Source: Acetobacter musti (GTDB taxonomy: Bacteria > Pseudomonadota > Alphaproteobacteria > Acetobacterales > Acetobacteraceae). From it: a DNA stretch of 64,000 nucleotides. The DNA lies in contig NZ_WOTB01000009.1 of the NCBI RefSeq assembly GCF_011516835.1, positions 91,776-155,775 on the forward strand, read 5' to 3'. The notes beneath the pieces were generated by a model. That model saw only the letters and a program-made list of their open reading frames with translations. It searched no databases and had not been told where the DNA came from. Below, one piece after another: positions 26,542 through 36,367 of this stretch. Made by a program: the position numbers and the translations under genes. Each line of letters begins with the position of its first letter. The stretch's first letter is position 1.

Positions 26542-27684
26542 TTACCGGAGAATGATTTCCACGCGCCGGTTCTGTGGCTCGCGCGTATCCGGTCCCGTTG
26601 CGACAAGCGGGTGTGTCTGGCCAAAGCCGTTTACGTCGATAATCGTGCCGGCCACGCCGTCGCGGACCAGTTCTGCTTTCACGGCGTCGGCGCGCCGCAT
26701 CGACAGCGCCATGTTATAGCGTTCACCACGTGGTCCCGGATGCGCGGCCGAATTGTCCGTGTAGCCCGAGACCTCTATCCGCGTCACAGCCGTGTGGGCG
26801 GAGGCCTGCGCGGCGACCGCAACGATTGAACGGGCACGATCGCTGAGGCCAGCCTTGTCCCAGTCAAAAAACACGAGATAGGTCCGGGCCGCTGCCGGAG
26901 CGGGCGCCGCGACTTCGGCCGGAGCGGGCGGCGGCGGAGGCGGTGCCGGATTAAATTCGTATCGCAGGCCGAGCATCAGGGAATGATTGAAATCGGTAAT
27001 GGTGTCCCGGTTTCCCGAAGCGAAACTGTACTGCTTTGCGGTATCCCGGCCGCCAATCGTGCCCCAGGCTGTCGATCCGTGCGACTGCGGGCCGAGCATC
27101 GTCCAGAAGCGGTATTCCGCTGTGGCGGACAGGCCGACCACCCAGGGGACGGGGAAAGAAAGACCGAAAATGCCCTGATAGGCGAAATTGCCGAATGTGC
27201 CGCCGACATGCTGGGACAATGTATTGCCGGCCGCGGTGACGGTTGTGTTCATGGCGGTCCAGCCATAACCGACGCCTGCGCCGAAATAGGGAAAGAGCCA
27301 GCTTTTACCGATATCGAGGTCGAAGAGCGCGTTCGCCATGACGCCGTAGGTCTGACGCCGGCCATCGGCGCGTGACTGCACGGAGTTCGTCACGAACCGC
27401 TCGTAATCCATATTGCGGTAATCGCCCTCGACTTCCACACGGAATCCGTTTCCGAGGCCATAACCGACCGAGCCGATCCCGACGGCGCCGGTGCGCCAGC
27501 GATCGCGGCCGTCCGGGAACATGGCGCTGGAGCGGACACGCTGATCCTGGTTGAATGTGGCGCCGCCTTCGCCGGCGACATAGATGCCCTGAACGGGCTG
27601 GGCGAGAACCGGGCTGGACAGAACACATGCGACAAGCGGCGCTGACAGGACAGAGCCTGCGAGAAACCTGTAACGCAGCTTCAT
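26542..27684 (-). CDS. OmpA family outer-membrane protein
   Basis: 380 aa from ATG 27684 (GAGGAGAAC ribosome site directly upstream). Signal peptide KLRYRFLAGSVLSAPLVACV, cut after LAQP. An N-terminal eight-stranded barrel with repeated aromatic strand ends (GIYVAGEGGATFNQDQRVRS and later FGLSFPVPWVVGLSATAEYR). A Pro/Ala-rich linker (PAPPPPPPAPAEVAAPAPAA) joins a C-terminal OmpA peptidoglycan-binding domain (YLVFFDWDKAGLSDRARSIV, VSGYTDNSAAHPG, MRRADAVKAELV). It anchors the outer membrane to the wall. The ORF upstream of ATG 27684 is discounted. Confidence 0.94.
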   Translation of the reverse strand: MKLRYRFLAGSVLSAPLVACVLSSPVLAQPVQGIYVAGEGGATFNQDQRVRSSAMFPDGRDRWRTGAVGIGSVGYGLGNGFRVEVEGDYRNMDYERFVTNSVQSRADGRRQTYGVMANALFDLDIGKSWLFPYFGAGVGYGWTAMNTTVTAAGNTLSQHVGGTFGNFAYQGIFGLSFPVPWVVGLSATAEYRFWTMLGPQSHGSTAWGTIGGRDTAKQYSFASGNRDTITDFNHSLMLGLRYEFNPAPPPPPPAPAEVAAPAPAAARTYLVFFDWDKAGLSDRARSIVAVAAQASAHTAVTRIEVSGYTDNSAAHPGPRGERYNMALSMRRADAVKAELVRDGVAGTIIDVNGFGQTHPLVATGPDTREPQNRRVEIILR

Positions 27685-28012
27685 TATGTTCTCCTCATGC
27701 CCGGATCGCCGTCCGCCTCTGCGCCGACTACCCGGCAATGCGATCTGACGCCATACCATCAGGCACTGTTTTGCCGAAAGCGGGATTTCGCGCAACTCGG
27801 AACAGATCACCTGACGCTCAGCGTCTGCTTTATCCTGCCAGGTCACGTCATCTTCACCTGTCCCGCATATAACGGGAAGGAGGACATGACCGGCGGGTGC
27901 TGTCTGTCAGACGCGTCCGGGGCATCCGGAGTTCCTTCAGTGCGATCGTCCGGGAGCAACTGTGGCCCGTTTACAACGGTCTGCGATTTTTTTGACGCGC
28001 CGTGAAAGGACG
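27685..28012. other. intergenic region with one possible tiny ORF
   Basis: 328 bp between the OmpA gene and DUF1491. It contains the OmpA promoter and the end of the long leftward gene string. A 39-codon rightward ORF (27886-28005) has a perfect AAGGAGGA ribosome site, but it is Gly/Ser/Cys-rich with no recognised family, so it is not called as a gene. Confidence 0.5.
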
Positions 28013-28351
28013 TCACAGCAACTTCGCCTCGAAGGGCGGAATGAAGCTGTTCACTCGGAATTCGAGCACCCAGAGATCGGGATCGCGTCCGACCTGCCGC
28101 GCGACATAGGCGTCGGCATCCTCCTCGCTGACGGGTTCGGCGCCGCTGCCACGCATCCATGCGGGAGAGCCGTCCGGTGCGCGGGTCTGCGCCAGGACGA
28201 CCGCTTTTTCCGACGGGTCCACCAGAATGGCGAGAACGCCGCCGGCATCCTCGTCACCGCGCCGGAGCCGCATGGCCGGACATCCGCTCTGATTGGACTG
28301 ACGCAGGACGGCGCTGACCCAGAGGGCTGTTTTGAGGCGGGGTTCACTCAC
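28013..28351 (-). CDS. DUF1491 family protein
   Basis: 112 aa. Family features seen: an N-terminal RLKTALWVSAVLRQSNQSGC, then a compact strand-rich core with VLAILVDPSEKAVVLAQTRA and a C-terminal DPDLWVLEF. DUF1491 is a small cytosolic alphaproteobacterial family of unknown role. It begins 3 bp after the S41 protease gene and closes the leftward gene string, so it is probably cotranscribed with it. Confidence 0.85.
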   Translation of the reverse strand: MSEPRLKTALWVSAVLRQSNQSGCPAMRLRRGDEDAGGVLAILVDPSEKAVVLAQTRAPDGSPAWMRGSGAEPVSEEDADAYVARQVGRDPDLWVLEFRVNSFIPPFEAKLL

Positions 28352-28354
28352 AGG

Positions 28355-30238
28355 TCATTCGGCTCCAAGGGTCGCGCTGCCTTCCTCCGGCACCATGGCG
28401 AGGGCTGCGCGATAGGCGGCTGAATTTTCCAGCACGCTTCGGGCAAGTTCGAGATCCATATCGCCTCCGAGGGCGGCCGGACAGGCTTTGCGGATTTCCA
28501 GGATGCGCGAAACGGGTATGGGATATCTTGCCTGACGGGACTGGAGGACAGGACCCGGATCAGCCGCGTGTCCTGCTTCGAGGGCCTCAAGCTGCCGCTG
28601 TGCATCGGCGGCGCCCCGGCTTGTGCAGAGCTGCGGTATGACGCCCAGGCCCTGAAGCGGCCATCCCTTAGGGGCGATCACCCGGCTCCATGTCACGAAG
28701 AGTTCACCCCGGTCCGGAAGCTGCGCCACTGTCTGCACGAGGCCCTTTCCCAGGGTCGCGCTGCCGATGACGACCGCGCGCCGGTGGTCCGCGAGAGCGG
28801 CCGCGAGGATTTCAGCGGCGCTCGCCGTTCTGCCATCGACCAGGATGGCGACGGGTAGCCCGCTGGTCATGTCGCCGCCCTGAACGGCCCAGACATGGTT
28901 GGCCTGTGGGTCCCGCCCGCTTGTCACCACGGCGACGCCCCGGTCCAGAAGGAGGGCTGCCGCTGTGACCGCCTGCTGGAGCACGCCTCCCCTGTTGCCG
29001 CGGAGATCGAGGATGAGGCCGCGCAGACGGTGATCCTGCGACGCCTGATCAAGATACTGGCTCATCTCTTCGGCGGTTTCGGTGGAGAAGGACGTGACGC
29101 GGAGAATCACGAGCGGCCCGCTTGTGAATGCGAAGACAGTCTCCGGCGGCACCTGCGCCCGTTGCAGCGACACCGTTCTGGCGCGGCCGCCGGCTGCGGG
29201 CACCAGCTTCAGGGTGACTGTTGTTCCCGGATTTCCTCTGACCATTGCGTCGACTTCGGCCGCCGTGCGACCGGCTGTGCTGTGGCCGTTGACCGCGACG
29301 ACTTCCTCGCCGACATCGATGCCGGCCGGCCAAGCGGGACCGTTTGTATTGACCGCGGTGATCACGATCACGCGCTGTTCCCGGCCGCGCCCGCGTCTGG
29401 AACCTGTTGTCGTCGTGCGGACCTGATCTCCGAAGGACAGCCCGACGGCCCCGTCTCCGCCATTTCTCGCTTCACGATCGTTATCGGCCGGCGACGGGGC
29501 GACGTAGCGTGAATACGGATCGAGGTGATTGAAAAGTTCGTCGAAAAAGCTCTGGGCGATTCCGTCCAGGCCGGCTGCGCGGATGGTGTCCGAATGGTCC
29601 CATGCCGCACCGAGAAAGGCCGTATCGACATCCGTCCATCCGCGCAGATCGTCGGCGGGAGGAGTCGCCCGTGTCAGCAGAACCGTCTGGCCGAGAAGCA
29701 GCTGGAGTCCGGATGCTCCCTCCACGACACGGAAGGACGGGTCGAGAGAGCTGATTCCACCCAGACCCCACAGGCTGAACTGCCGGATCGTATAGGGCTG
29801 CAGCGTCCGGGGCGAGAGGAATTCCATGGCCGTTGTGATCACGGAGTGGAGAAGAGCCGCATCCATCTGCGGATGAGCCTGCGCCGGGTCGGCGGAACCG
29901 GATGCCGGGGTGGCGACTTCCGGAGCGGCGGGCTGTGACTGACTGAGGGGCTGGCCGGATGGCTGACTGGCTGGCGAGCTGACGGACTGGCTGGCCGGCT
30001 GCGTGACGGCGGGAGCCGGAGGATGGCCCGCGCTGCGTTCATTTCCGGTTCCGTCATCGTCATGCGGGCTGTGAACGCCCTGAGCGCAGGCGGTTCCCGC
30101 CAGCCAGAGGATCAGAATGAATGCCGGTATGAATGCGGGTGCGGCGAGATGAAGCGGGCGGCTCGTCGGGGGACGGGTCCGCATCCGGAAAGAGGCGGTG
30201 GCGCGTTCTGTAACAGCAGGCAGCGCAACCCGGATCAT
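28355..30238 (-). CDS. S41 family (C-terminal processing) peptidase
   Basis: 627 aa from ATG 30238, where the ATGA overlaps the rnr stop; the ORF extends upstream but that part is inside rnr. Signal region PAFIPAFILILWLAGTACAQ. Then a long Pro/Ser/Gln-rich linker (repeats such as SQSVSSPASQPSGQPLSQSQ), a helical domain, a PDZ domain (INTNGPAWPAGIDVGEEV-type, VAVNGHSTAGRTAAEVDAMV), and the S41 core with GLILDLRGNRGGVLQQAVTA, the serine in DGRTASAAEILAAAL and the lysine in ATLGKGLVQTVAQLP. Likely a periplasmic protease. Confidence 0.9.
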   Translation of the reverse strand: MIRVALPAVTERATASFRMRTRPPTSRPLHLAAPAFIPAFILILWLAGTACAQGVHSPHDDDGTGNERSAGHPPAPAVTQPASQSVSSPASQPSGQPLSQSQPAAPEVATPASGSADPAQAHPQMDAALLHSVITTAMEFLSPRTLQPYTIRQFSLWGLGGISSLDPSFRVVEGASGLQLLLGQTVLLTRATPPADDLRGWTDVDTAFLGAAWDHSDTIRAAGLDGIAQSFFDELFNHLDPYSRYVAPSPADNDREARNGGDGAVGLSFGDQVRTTTTGSRRGRGREQRVIVITAVNTNGPAWPAGIDVGEEVVAVNGHSTAGRTAAEVDAMVRGNPGTTVTLKLVPAAGGRARTVSLQRAQVPPETVFAFTSGPLVILRVTSFSTETAEEMSQYLDQASQDHRLRGLILDLRGNRGGVLQQAVTAAALLLDRGVAVVTSGRDPQANHVWAVQGGDMTSGLPVAILVDGRTASAAEILAAALADHRRAVVIGSATLGKGLVQTVAQLPDRGELFVTWSRVIAPKGWPLQGLGVIPQLCTSRGAADAQRQLEALEAGHAADPGPVLQSRQARYPIPVSRILEIRKACPAALGGDMDLELARSVLENSAAYRAALAMVPEEGSATLGAE

Positions 30239-32310
30239 GACTGTGTATCCACGAACAGAAAGATGCACTGGAATGTGGCCTGCCTCAGTCCGGCGGGCCT
30301 TACCCGGACCGCCGTTCCCTTTTTCGGGCACAGCAAACCGGATGACGGGTACGGAAACGTCCCGCGATCAGGATATTTTCTGCTCACCCTGTTTAAATCT
30401 GATGCCATCGTTTCGCTGACTGCCGGACTGACTGCCAACAGACCGGTAAGCTCCGGTTCAGTCAATGTGACCAGGGCGCCGAACGGGGTCTCGCCTGTTA
30501 CATGGCCTGTGAAAATCAGGTTTGTGTGCCGCGAAAGATACAGGGCGAGCAGTTTTTCGTGAGCGTCGCGCGTGGCGCATGCGGTCCGGTTTTCCATGAA
30601 GCTGAGATGCCGCGCCAGATCTACCAGATCCCCAAACGGTGTGCGCGGAGCAGCCGCTTCATGCTCCGGTTCGTCCAGCAGCGCGCGGTGGCAGACCAGA
30701 TCCGCGTAACGCCTGATCGGGCTGGTGACATGCGCGTAACTATCGAGAGCGAGAGCGAAATGCGGAGACGGGTCGCTGCTGTAAAATGCGGCGGGCAGAG
30801 AGTGACGATCCCGGCCTGCCGTGCCGGCCAGAAGCTCCTTACGGACCCGTTCCGGGTCAGCCGGCGCGGGATGACAGCGGTAGAGACCTGGCAGGTGACC
30901 GTCCTTCATGAGACGGGCAGCGGCGGAATTGGCCTGTAACATAAAATTCTCGATCAGGCGGTGGCTTTCATGCGCGGATGCCTGTTCGAGCGTCAGTGTA
31001 TTCATCTCCGCGCCGGTCGTCACACGCATCTCGCTGCGTTCCATAACGAGCGCGCCCCGGTTCGCGCGCTGTCGCGACAGAACCGCATGGGCGGCACGGA
31101 GCGTTTCGATCAGTTCGCGGGACAGACATGCCGGCACGGCTTCGTCGCCGTCGCATATCATCTGAAACTGGTCGTATGTAAGGCGCATCCGGCTTCGCAT
31201 GAGGCCACGCCGGATCTGCGCTGCCGTCTGATGGCCGTCTGCATCGAGCCGGATATCGAAGATGACGCAGAGCCGGTCGGCATCGGGGCGCAGTGAACAC
31301 AGATCGTCGGAGAGATGTGCGGGCAGCATTGGAATGACGCGGTCGGCAAAATAGACGGACTGCCCTCTGTCGCGGGCTTCGCGGTCCAGCGCTGATCCGG
31401 GCCGGACGTAATGCGCCACGTCCGCTATCGCGATCAGCAGCCGGAAGCCGTCTCCCTCTCTTTCCGCCCATATCGCGTCATCAAAATCGCGGGAGTCGGG
31501 ACCGTCCACGGTCACGAAGGGGATGTCACGCAGGTCGGAACGTCCGCTGTTCAGGGCCGCCGCGACATCGACCGGCTCGCAGGCATCTGCTTCGGCCTGC
31601 ACATCGTCCGGGAAGGTTTCCGGCAGATTGTAGCCGATGATGCTGATCAGGCTCGCCGTGCCGGGAGCGTCGCCGCGCCCGAGAGTCCGGACGACGCGGG
31701 CCTGCCGGTTCGATATCGGGGTGGCGACCACAAAATCGCCGGCCTGGGAACCGGCTGTGTCAGCGGAGTCGACCTGCCAGGAACCTCGTGTGCGGGAACT
31801 GACCGGTTCGATGCGATAACCGGCCTGTGCGGGCTGCAGCAGACCGATGAGCGGGGTTTCGGCATCATCGAGCACGCGCAGGGTGCGTCCCTCGAACCGC
31901 CCTGCCCCCAGCGGTTTCAGGCGTGCAAGGACCCGGGTTCCCGCGCTGAGCGGCGGCCGGCCGGGCAGCGCACGGGCCATGAACACGACCGGCAGACGAC
32001 CTGCTTCCCCGGATGAAAGAGAGGCCGCCTCGGGACGGGCGACCGGAGCGCCGTTGCGGTCTGTTCCGGTGATCACCACGACGCTGACAAGCGGCAGATA
32101 ACGCAGGCCGCGAATCTTATCAGCGAGACCGGGTTCGGTGAACGCGCCTTCGAGCGCCATGCTGTGAAGCAGATCGCGCAGGGCGGCTTTATACTGCGGC
32201 CCGAGGCCGAGAGCATGAAGCAGCGCACCTGTATCAGGCGGCTGGCCGGCCTGTCGCAGGGCCTGCATCAGCGCGGCGCGATCGATCGACGCGGACCGGC
32301 GCGTTTTCAT
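30235..32310 (-). CDS. rnr: ribonuclease R
   Basis: 691 aa, somewhat short for RNase R. The RNB catalytic motif VDGPDSRDFDDAIWAER is intact and continues through VAHYVRPGSALDREARDRGQ, RVIPMLPAHLSDDLCSLRPD and HVTSPIRRYADLVCHRALLD. The C-terminal S1 region (GHVTGETPFGALVTLTEPEL) is weak, and the lysine-rich tail usual in RNase R is missing. It is a 3'-5' exoribonuclease for structured RNA in the cytosol. Follows topA with a 50-bp gap; its stop overlaps the S41 start. Confidence 0.93.
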   Translation of the reverse strand: MKTRRSASIDRAALMQALRQAGQPPDTGALLHALGLGPQYKAALRDLLHSMALEGAFTEPGLADKIRGLRYLPLVSVVVITGTDRNGAPVARPEAASLSSGEAGRLPVVFMARALPGRPPLSAGTRVLARLKPLGAGRFEGRTLRVLDDAETPLIGLLQPAQAGYRIEPVSSRTRGSWQVDSADTAGSQAGDFVVATPISNRQARVVRTLGRGDAPGTASLISIIGYNLPETFPDDVQAEADACEPVDVAAALNSGRSDLRDIPFVTVDGPDSRDFDDAIWAEREGDGFRLLIAIADVAHYVRPGSALDREARDRGQSVYFADRVIPMLPAHLSDDLCSLRPDADRLCVIFDIRLDADGHQTAAQIRRGLMRSRMRLTYDQFQMICDGDEAVPACLSRELIETLRAAHAVLSRQRANRGALVMERSEMRVTTGAEMNTLTLEQASAHESHRLIENFMLQANSAAARLMKDGHLPGLYRCHPAPADPERVRKELLAGTAGRDRHSLPAAFYSSDPSPHFALALDSYAHVTSPIRRYADLVCHRALLDEPEHEAAAPRTPFGDLVDLARHLSFMENRTACATRDAHEKLLALYLSRHTNLIFTGHVTGETPFGALVTLTEPELTGLLAVSPAVSETMASDLNRVSRKYPDRGTFPYPSSGLLCPKKGTAVRVRPAGLRQATFQCIFLFVDTQS

Positions 32311-32360
32311 TATGCAACCCCGCCCCTGCCACTTCGTCCCCGGCAGACCAGCTTCAGTTT

Positions 32361-35054
32361 TTAATCAGCGTCCGCCGTGGTCCTGCTTTTCGCGCTGCTG
32401 CGCGTCGTCGTTTTCGGTTTCGTGGCCTTTGCCTTTGCCGTGGTCTTCTTCGCTGCGGGTTTAGCCTTTGCCGTTGCTCCGGCTGTTTTCTTTGCCGTGG
32501 CGGCTTTTGCCTTTGGTTTCGCGGCGGTTTTGCCGCCCTTCGCTTTGAGCGGTTTTCCCTTTTCGGCGAGAAGAGCCAGGGCACCATCCAGCGTGGTGTC
32601 ATCCATGCTTTCGCCGCGCGGGAGATTGGCGACGACCTGACCGTGCTGAACGTACGGACCAAAGCGGCCCTTGCGGACGAGTACGGGCTCGCCGTCTTTC
32701 GGATGTGTTCCCAGTGTGCGGATGGAGGCCATTTTTTTGGCCAGCGCATCCACAGCACGATTGAGACCGACCGTCAGAACGTCGTCATCCTTGTCCAGCG
32801 AGCCGTAGATGGCCCCCATTTTCACATAGGGCCCGAAGCGGCCGAGGCCGGCTTCGATCGGTTCGCCGAATTCGGGATGGATGCCGACAATACGGGGCAG
32901 GCTGAGAAGGCCCACGGCCTGATCGAGCGTGATGGAGGCGCCGTCCATGCCGCGTGGCAGGGAAGCCCGTTTCGGCTTTGCCTTTTTGTCTTCCGGATTC
33001 GGTTCGCCCTGCTGGACATAGAGGCCCCACGGACCACGGCGCAGTGTGATGTCCTCGCCGGTTTCCGGATGCTGGCCAAGGACGCGCATTCCATCCTTCA
33101 GACCTTCGCCGCCATCTCCTTCGCCGCCATCGACTGCGAGGCGGCGGGTGTACTGACACTCGGGATAATTCGAACAGCCGATGAAGGCGCCGTAACGGCC
33201 GAGTTTCAGGCCGAGCCGGCCGGTGCCGCAGGCCGTGCACTGACGAGGGTCGGTGCCGTCGGCGGAGGGCGGGAAGAAATGCGGACCGAGATCGCGGTCC
33301 AGCGCGTCAATGACCTCTGTGATCGTCAGATCCCGGGTCTGCGCGACGGCCTCGGAGAACGCATCCCAGAACGCGCTCATCACGGCGCGCCAGTCGACGC
33401 GGCCGTCCGAGATTTCATCGAGTTGCTCTTCGAGACCGGCGGTGAACTGCGTGTCCACATAGCGCTCGAAGAATGACACGAGGAACGCCGTGACGAGACG
33501 GCCACGGTCTTCCGGGATGAAGCGACGGTTTTCCAGACGGACATAGCTGCGGTCCCGCAGCACGGTCAGGATGGAGGCGTATGTGGACGGCCGGCCGATG
33601 CCGATCTCTTCCATTTTCTTGACCAGGGACGCCTCTGAATAGCGCGGCGGCGGCTGGGTAAAATGCTGCTCGGCCTTCACGTCGCCGCGTTTCAGCGGGT
33701 CGCGCTCGTTCATGGGCGGGAGCATGCGGCTTTCGTCATCCGCCGCCTTGTCCGCCTCGTCTCTGCCTTCGGAGTACAGCTTCAGGAAGCCGTCGAAAGC
33801 GATGATCGAGCCGGTGGCGCGCAGAACCGTTTTGCCGGGCACGTCGGCGACATCGACAGCGACCTGATCGAGTTCGGCGGACTGCATCTGGCTGGCGACG
33901 GCGCGTTTCCAGACGAGTTCGTAAAGTCTGCGCTGCTCGTCTGTGAGGTGACGGCTCACGGAAGCCGGTGTGCGGCTGACATCTGTCGGACGGACAGCCT
34001 CATGGGCTTCCTGCGCGTTTTTGGCCTTCGTCGTATAGACGCGCGGCTGAGCCGGGACGTAGCCCGGTCCGAAATCCTTGCCGATATGGCGTCTGATATC
34101 GGTGATGGCTTCTGCGGCCATCGTGACGCCGTCGGTTCGCATATAGGTGATGAGACCGACCGTCTCACCGCCGAGATCGATCCCTTCATAAAGCTGCTGG
34201 GCGGTGCGCATGGTCACCTGCGCGCCCATTCCGAGCTTACGGGAGGCTTCCTGCTGCAGAGTTGAGGTCGTGAAAGGCGGCGGCGGATTGCGGCGGACCT
34301 TTTTCCGCTCGACGGTGCGGACGGAGAATATGCCGCCGAGGACGGCGTTCCGCGCGGCTTCGGCGTCCGCTTCCGTGGCGAGATCGAACTGGTCGAGCTT
34401 TTTGCCTTCCAGATGGGTCAGCTTTGCCGTGAACGGGGCGCCGGCTGGGGTCATGAATGTCGCGGCGACGGTCCAGTATTCGCGGCTTTTGAAGACCTCG
34501 ATTTCGGCTTCGCGCTCGCAGATCAGACGGAGCGCGACGGACTGTACGCGACCGGCGCTTTTCGAGCCGGGCAGTTTGCGCCACAGAACGGGGGAGAGCG
34601 TGAAACCGACCAGATAATCGAGCGCGCGGCGGGCCAGGTAGGCCTCGATCAGCGGCATGTCGAGATCGCGCGGGTGCGCCATCGCGGTTCTGATGGCGTT
34701 TTTGGTGATCTCGTTGAAGGTGACGCGCCGGACCTCGACGCCTTTCAGCGCCTTTTTTTCTTCAAGCATGGCGCGGACATGCCAGGAGATCGCCTCGCCT
34801 TCACGATCCGGGTCAGTGGCGAGGTAGAGAGTGTGCGCTCCCTTGAGCGCCTTCGCGATGGCCGCGACCTGCTTCTGGCCGCGCTCGTCGGACTGCCACC
34901 GCATGGCGAAGTCATCGTCGGGCAGCACGGACCCGTCTTTTGGCGGCAGGTCACGCACATGCCCGAAAGAGGCCAGCACGGTGTAACCATCACCGAGGTA
35001 TTTGTTGATCGTCTTCGCCTTGGCGGGCGATTCAACAACGACGACGTCAGTCAT
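32361..35054 (-). CDS. topA: DNA topoisomerase I
   Basis: 897 aa. The N-terminal Toprim begins VVVESPAKAKTINKYLGDGY; LATDPDREGEAISWH is the second Toprim motif; the catalytic tyrosine is in VGLITYMRTDGVTM. Zinc-finger type C-terminal units follow (QCTACGTGRLGLKLGRYGAF, then CSNYPECQYTRRL), then a series of topoisomerase C-terminal repeats (ITLRRGPWGLYVQQG, GLGRFGPYVKMG, VRKGRFGPYVQHG). A Lys/Ala/Thr-rich tail of about 60 residues ends the protein. Relaxes negative supercoils. The dprA-topA-rnr order is typical for this class of bacteria. Confidence 0.97.
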   Translation of the reverse strand: MTDVVVVESPAKAKTINKYLGDGYTVLASFGHVRDLPPKDGSVLPDDDFAMRWQSDERGQKQVAAIAKALKGAHTLYLATDPDREGEAISWHVRAMLEEKKALKGVEVRRVTFNEITKNAIRTAMAHPRDLDMPLIEAYLARRALDYLVGFTLSPVLWRKLPGSKSAGRVQSVALRLICEREAEIEVFKSREYWTVAATFMTPAGAPFTAKLTHLEGKKLDQFDLATEADAEAARNAVLGGIFSVRTVERKKVRRNPPPPFTTSTLQQEASRKLGMGAQVTMRTAQQLYEGIDLGGETVGLITYMRTDGVTMAAEAITDIRRHIGKDFGPGYVPAQPRVYTTKAKNAQEAHEAVRPTDVSRTPASVSRHLTDEQRRLYELVWKRAVASQMQSAELDQVAVDVADVPGKTVLRATGSIIAFDGFLKLYSEGRDEADKAADDESRMLPPMNERDPLKRGDVKAEQHFTQPPPRYSEASLVKKMEEIGIGRPSTYASILTVLRDRSYVRLENRRFIPEDRGRLVTAFLVSFFERYVDTQFTAGLEEQLDEISDGRVDWRAVMSAFWDAFSEAVAQTRDLTITEVIDALDRDLGPHFFPPSADGTDPRQCTACGTGRLGLKLGRYGAFIGCSNYPECQYTRRLAVDGGEGDGGEGLKDGMRVLGQHPETGEDITLRRGPWGLYVQQGEPNPEDKKAKPKRASLPRGMDGASITLDQAVGLLSLPRIVGIHPEFGEPIEAGLGRFGPYVKMGAIYGSLDKDDDVLTVGLNRAVDALAKKMASIRTLGTHPKDGEPVLVRKGRFGPYVQHGQVVANLPRGESMDDTTLDGALALLAEKGKPLKAKGGKTAAKPKAKAATAKKTAGATAKAKPAAKKTTAKAKATKPKTTTRSSAKSRTTADAD

Positions 35055-35090
35055 GCTCTCTCCGAGCCGGTCTGAAACCTCAGACTTTCG

Positions 35091-36236
35091 TCATTCTGTC
35101 TCAGCCGGCACCAACAGGACAACGGCTCCTCCAGGGAGCGATTCCACCCGCCCGGCAAGTTCGAGCTCAGTCAGAACCGACAGGACCGCGGAAACGGAGA
35201 ACTGACAGTGCCGGACCAGCTCGTCAACCGCGACCGGTGTGTAGGACAGAAGCGACAGCACCCGCTCCCGCACCGTGTCAAGCCCTGACGATACGGAACC
35301 CCCACCCTCACCCCAGAGGGCCTGCCGCTCCGAGAACCCGCTGAACAGCCCTCCGCCGAAGGGTGTATCGTGCCGGAGAAACGGCAGAATATCAGCGATA
35401 TTCTCGACAAGATGGGCGTTTTTGCTGCGAAGAAGATTATTGCTGCCGCGACAGCGCGGGTCGAGCGGTGAACCCGGCACGGCGAAGACGGCGCGGCTGT
35501 ATTTATCTGCGAGATCGGCGGTGATCAGGCTTCCCGACTGCAATGCGGCCTCGACGACGACGGTACCGAGTGAGAGACCTGCGATCAGCCGGTTGCGGCG
35601 GGGAAAATGTCTGGCCTGCGGCATCGTGCCAAGCGGGGCTTCGGTGACAACCGCACCTTCCCGGGCGATGCGCGCCTGGAGATCCTTATGTTCCTGCGGA
35701 TAGACGACGTCGATTCCACCGGCGATAGCGGCCACGGTTCCGCCCCAGTCCGGAAACACGCCATGGAGCGCGCCACGGTGAGCGGCGCCGTCGATGCCGC
35801 GCGCCAGACCGGAGACGACCGTCAGACCATTCTGGGACAGCTCCGTCGCCAGACTTTCAGTGAATCGCATTCCGACCGCCGAGGCGTTGCGGGCGCCGAC
35901 GATTCCGACGCTTTGTGCTCGCAGCAGCGCCGGATTGCCCAGCACGGTCAGGACTGGCGGAGAATCGGGGAGTTCAGCGAGCAGCGGCGGGTATTCGGGG
36001 TCATGCAGGGTGATGAGCCTGCCGCCCATTTTCAGCACGCCGTCGATTTCTTCCGCGACGGCGCGTTCGTCCGGAATGGTCAGAGGCCCGCGCCGGCCTG
36101 CCCGTCGGGCTCGCTCGGGCAGTGCCCGCAGCGCCTGTTCCGCCGAGCCGTATTCCGCTATCAGCCGGCGCCATGATACCGGACCGACATTCCCGGTGCG
36201 GGCAAGTCTGAGCAGGGCCGGAAGGTCAGGATTCAC
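35091..36236 (-). CDS. dprA: DNA processing protein DprA
   Basis: 381 aa. It has an N-terminal helical (SAM-like) region, then the Rossmann-like DprA/Smf core: SVGIVGARNASAVGMRFTES, TVVSGLARGIDGAAHRGALH, AAIAGGIDVVYPQEH, and AGLSLGTVVVEAALQSGSLI. A winged-helix region at the C-terminus (LSYTPVAVDELVRHCQFSVS) follows. DprA loads RecA onto incoming single-stranded DNA in natural transformation. Spaced 36 bp from topA. A competence role in this organism is inferred from the family only. Confidence 0.95.
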   Translation of the reverse strand: MNPDLPALLRLARTGNVGPVSWRRLIAEYGSAEQALRALPERARRAGRRGPLTIPDERAVAEEIDGVLKMGGRLITLHDPEYPPLLAELPDSPPVLTVLGNPALLRAQSVGIVGARNASAVGMRFTESLATELSQNGLTVVSGLARGIDGAAHRGALHGVFPDWGGTVAAIAGGIDVVYPQEHKDLQARIAREGAVVTEAPLGTMPQARHFPRRNRLIAGLSLGTVVVEAALQSGSLITADLADKYSRAVFAVPGSPLDPRCRGSNNLLRSKNAHLVENIADILPFLRHDTPFGGGLFSGFSERQALWGEGGGSVSSGLDTVRERVLSLLSYTPVAVDELVRHCQFSVSAVLSVLTELELAGRVESLPGGAVVLLVPAETE

Positions 36237-36367
36237 GGCATTCTCCGTTTCCGGTCCTGTTTACGCCGGGATCTGTCCGCACGCCTGCATTTATCCGCAC
36301 TTACTGATCCGCCCTCTGGCTGATCTGCCCTCTGGCCTCTGTCCGCCGGTTTTCCGGCAAATGGATT

